The notes beneath the pieces are model-generated. The model searched no databases and had not been told where the DNA came from. It saw only the letters and a program-made list of their open reading frames with translations. The position numbers and the translations under genes were made by a program. From Engraulis encrasicolus (lineage: Eukaryota; Chordata; Actinopteri; Clupeiformes; Engraulidae), in assembly GCF_034702125.1 (NCBI RefSeq), contig NC_085861.1:46768222-46832221 (forward strand): 64,000 nt of DNA. Reading direction: 5' to 3'. This document shows, in pieces, positions 61,023-64,000 of the stretch; within the stretch, counting starts at the first letter, position 1; each line of letters opens with the position of its first letter.

Positions 61023-61767
61023 AAATGCCTCGTTTCCAAGCAGCACAATCGAAACTATTGGCTGTCTAGCTTGTGAGTTTGGCTGTTATCCAACAAGACG
61101 AGTCAGTCGGCATTAGGTCTTGCGAAGAGTGGAAAGAGTTACGTTACAGGCTACGTCGCGTGTGTGTGTGGGCGAGAGAGGGAGAGAGAGAGAGGGAGAG
61201 AAAGAGGCGCTTCCCCGCAGAAAGGGCATAGCGATGTCTCCAAATATTAGACAAATGCATCTTATTTTAGTTAAGTAGACATCAGGGGAGTATTTTGCTT
61301 AAAAGCAACGCCGACCTGATTGGTTCATATTGCTCTAGCAGTGCGTGTCATTTACATCTTGCCAGCCTATGTTCTTAAGTAAATCTCTAACTTATAGCGA
61401 TTCCAAACTTGTCCCCCACCCATCGCACAACGTGAAAGTTGAAATGTGTGTAGCCTATGCTTAAATACTGCCTAAATGCGTCCTCTCCAAACAGCACAAT
61501 CGAAAGTATTGGCTATCTAGCTTGTGAGTTTGACTGGTATCCAACTAGACGAGTCGAATGGCATTAGGTCTTGCGAAGAGTGGAAAGAGTTACGTTACAG
61601 GCTACGTCGCGTGTGTGTGTGTGGGCGAGAGAAAGAGTCGCTTCCCCGCAGAAAGGGCATAGCGATGTCTCCAAATATTAGACAAATGCAGCTTATTTTG
61701 GTTAAGTAGACATCAGGGAAGTATTTTGCTTAATAGCAACGCCGACCTGATTGGTTCATATTGCTCT
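61023..61767. repeat. ~300-bp direct duplication with a ~450-bp period
   Basis: 61023-61337 and 61474-61767 are about 90% or more alike by eye, sharing CATTAGGTCTTGCGAAGAGT, CGCTTCCCCGCAGAAAGGGC and TCTCCAAATATTAGACAAAT. They differ mainly in the length of a GT/GA tract. No reading frame or known family recognised. Confidence 0.8.
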
Positions 61768-61892
61768 GAATAGTCACAGAAGGCTAAGCTATATTTTAAT
61801 GGGTTTACCCGCGCGAGGTCATCTAACTGTGGTCACGCCAGGTGCTATTACGAGAGGAAAACTATAGCACGTTGGCAAACATTAAAGTCAGT

Positions 61893-62482
61893 TTAAAGGA
61901 TTTATCCGGAGTTGGAACAAGTTTGCCTGATTTTTGCATGTTTGGGATGAAATACAGTCACTCTAGAGCAAAATCAAAGCCCTACCAAGTAGATTGCCGA
62001 GTGCGTCGCACCATCAGCTATGATTATTTCCATAGCGAGTAACCACAGCTGATGATGCGACGCACTCGGCAATCTACTTGGTGGACTTTAGTGTCAAATA
62101 GTTGGCTTGAACGTAATTTATATATTCTCAAGGTAGTAGCTTCACAAAACACATTCTGCAGACCTTTCAAGAATACATGAAGGGCTTTGGACACTTCGGT
62201 TTATGTGTGGATACCCTCAACATATTATGAGGTACGTGTGACGTTGTTTTGAGCTGTGCAAGACTTTAAAATGTTGTGTTTTTGAAATGTGTGTAACCGC
62301 CGAAAAACGATGCCTGCATCTTTCATATTGCATAGCTGATATGGCTAACGAGGCTAACGTGATATTATCAAACTTTCTCAAAACGCATCCTTTTGCCTTG
62401 ATTTTGCTCTAGAGTGACTGTATTTCATCCCAAACATGCAAAAATCAGGCAAACTTGTTCCAACTTCGGATAAATCCTTTAA
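61893..62482. mobile_element. 590-bp TTAA (piggyBac-like) element with internal palindrome
   Basis: TTAAAGGATTTATCCGGAGT at the left is matched by its near-perfect inverse at the right (ending ATAAATCCTTTAA). The terminal inverted repeats are ~88 bp and TTAA closes both ends. Inside, about 61983-62082 forms a separate hairpin with ~36-bp arms (AGATTGCCGAGTGCGTCGCA). It is non-coding. Confidence 0.8.
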
Positions 62483-63192
62483 GCCATGCATATGATGAAC
62501 CAGTTTTCTTGTTTGAAAAAACACACTTCCCGGTGCGCAGGGTGCATGCATTTCTGACTGACCCAGATGAAATCGCATGCACGGAACTCCATGATTATGA
62601 GATGACATCACAGTGGGTTTCGTGGGTCCGGGGGGATGGTGATGGCACGTTTGATGTCTTCCCACCACCCCTGCATGCACGGAGAGTGCATGGATGGAAA
62701 GCATATCCATAAAGCATCTGCTTTCCTTCTGGAAGAATTAGGCTACAAAGAGCTGGTTACAATTTCAGTATTATTTCCATAAAAGAATCGAATAATTGTC
62801 ATAACAAATGTTGCGGTTTCAGTCAAATAGCTCATATTAAGTGGAGGACGAGTAATATTTCATAAGCATATTTTAGTTCATATATTATGTAATTCATTCT
62901 GCAAAAATGAGTATATTTTTCTCTCAAAAAATGACATTGGTTTCAATGAGGGCACTCTTGTTCTGGCAGGGACTCGCTTTTCGGCACGACAGTCACATTC
63001 AGGCTACCACAATACGATGAGCACAAAAATGACTGAGTACGCGCCTTTCAATGGGCGGCTAAATATGCCTGTTGCATAGCGTAATTATTCACACATCACG
63101 TCAAGTCACAAATTAGTAGTCCCTTGCAGTTGACCTATGCCAAATTAACGTCCTCTCCTAGCCTATATGAACATGCGGGTGTGTGTGTGTGT

Positions 63193-63224
<32 letters not shown>

Positions 63225-64000
63225 ATCCCTGGCTGCGCAGACATTGTTTAGTTTAAAAATGTTTTGGCATAGGCATAGTTTTTGGGCATAATTTAATGGC
63301 ATAGGCCTACACTACACTCGGTGCATTGATTAGTCATAGCAAACAGCAAAAAATGCAGGTGGGGATGTGACATCTGACACGTGACATCTGTTCTGTTGGT
63401 TATGGTAACCAGAGTTCCACATGTGTGCGCCTGTCCTTCCCTCAAATAACCCGACAGTTGCTTACACTTAATTTGAGCACGAAAACAGCAATATCAATCG
63501 CTTGCTAATTTTTGCCAATGTGACAACATTAAATTCATTAGGGAAGTGTAGGTTAGGTTATCGACCCAGCTGTTGGCTATGTAAGATAAATAAGATAAAT
63601 AGCCAACGCTCAAACGCTTAAACGCGGCGCTGTAGGTTACTGCGGTGAGGTTTAGGCCCCCTATTGCACTCTCCGTAATTTTTACCAAACGAAAAAAGTA
63701 TCCACATCCAGAAAACAAGTTTGAAGTTGCAATATTAGACGTTTCAAATCTTGCGATGCGAGAATCGGTATAGGGGCTTGTGGCTACACTCAATTTAGGT
63801 CTACACATTTTGTCAGAGCTTGCACATTAATGGCAATTCATCCGATCATCATTAAAAAAAAGAAAATTCATTAGGCTATTTATTCTTTTTATGACTCTTC
63901 CTACTTCCTGGAGGTGTTCTCACACAATTTAATTAGGCATGTTGTTATCCGCTGAATCGGTGCGTGCTGGTGAATATGAGCATATATTAATATGCCGTCA
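62483..64000. other. Non-coding right end of the window
   Basis: No gene recognised. A direct repeat of 60640-60780 lies at about 63010-63160 (TGCCTGTTGCATAGCGTA, TCACGTCAAGTCACAAATTA). A (GA)n tract lies at about 63197-63222. Confidence 0.45.

Noticed and set aside
59072..64000. Missing exons 1-3 of lectin G
   Set aside because: Searched by eye for [21 protein letters not shown] and LCEVE-type coding sequence on the minus strand; none found.

Overview
This window is vertebrate nuclear DNA, almost certainly from a teleost fish. Genes are split into short exons with GT..AG introns, long CA/GT microsatellites are common, and fish-type SINE, L2-like, hAT-like, piggyBac-like (TTAA) and Tc1/mariner elements fill the spaces. 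There are no bacterial operons, no CRISPR array and no recognisable rRNA or tRNA gene. The only recognised host gene family is the F-type lectin (fucolectin) family, in the two-domain form known from perch-like fishes. Its five-exon plan is a signal-peptide exon, two exons for domain 1 and two exons for domain 2.

Layout. 1-11.9 kb is repeat DNA: a long-TIR element with a 115-bp satellite, two large inverted-repeat elements, an 86-nt poly-C run and a TATG microsatellite. 11.9-38.4 kb carries plus-strand lectin loci. A (11931-15016) has five exons but a 2-nt frameshift. B (20910-22835) is broken by a hairpin-forming insertion. C (23783-29748) is intact in the sequence. D (36287-36442) is an orphan last exon. 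E (37686-38382) is exons 1-2 only. At about 38.4-38.65 kb the order flips. F (39911-48484, minus) is a mirror copy of C, and G (56752-59071, minus) is a partial gene whose fourth exon is split by a 987-bp near-perfect palindrome. The spacers after F and G are also mirror images of the plus-strand spacers, so the cluster is an inverted segmental duplication. 59-64 kb is repeat-rich and shows no lectin exon.

F-type lectins are secreted, bind terminal L-fucose and serve as innate-immune recognition proteins. Only C, and possibly F, could encode a full protein of about 313 residues as read. Domains 1 of A, C and F keep the R-x-D-x4-R motif and the vicinal cysteines but have lost the sugar-binding histidine. 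Domains 2 of A and F keep the histidine but have lost the first arginine.

The most striking non-gene feature is a three-deep transposon nest at 51.6-56.6 kb, with target duplications visible at each main level. Another is a degraded R2-like LINE in intron 2 of F, flanked by an 8-bp target duplication and carrying a copy of its own 3' end at its 5' end. Names of transposon superfamilies rest on target-site duplications and terminal repeats read by eye; no database search was possible.
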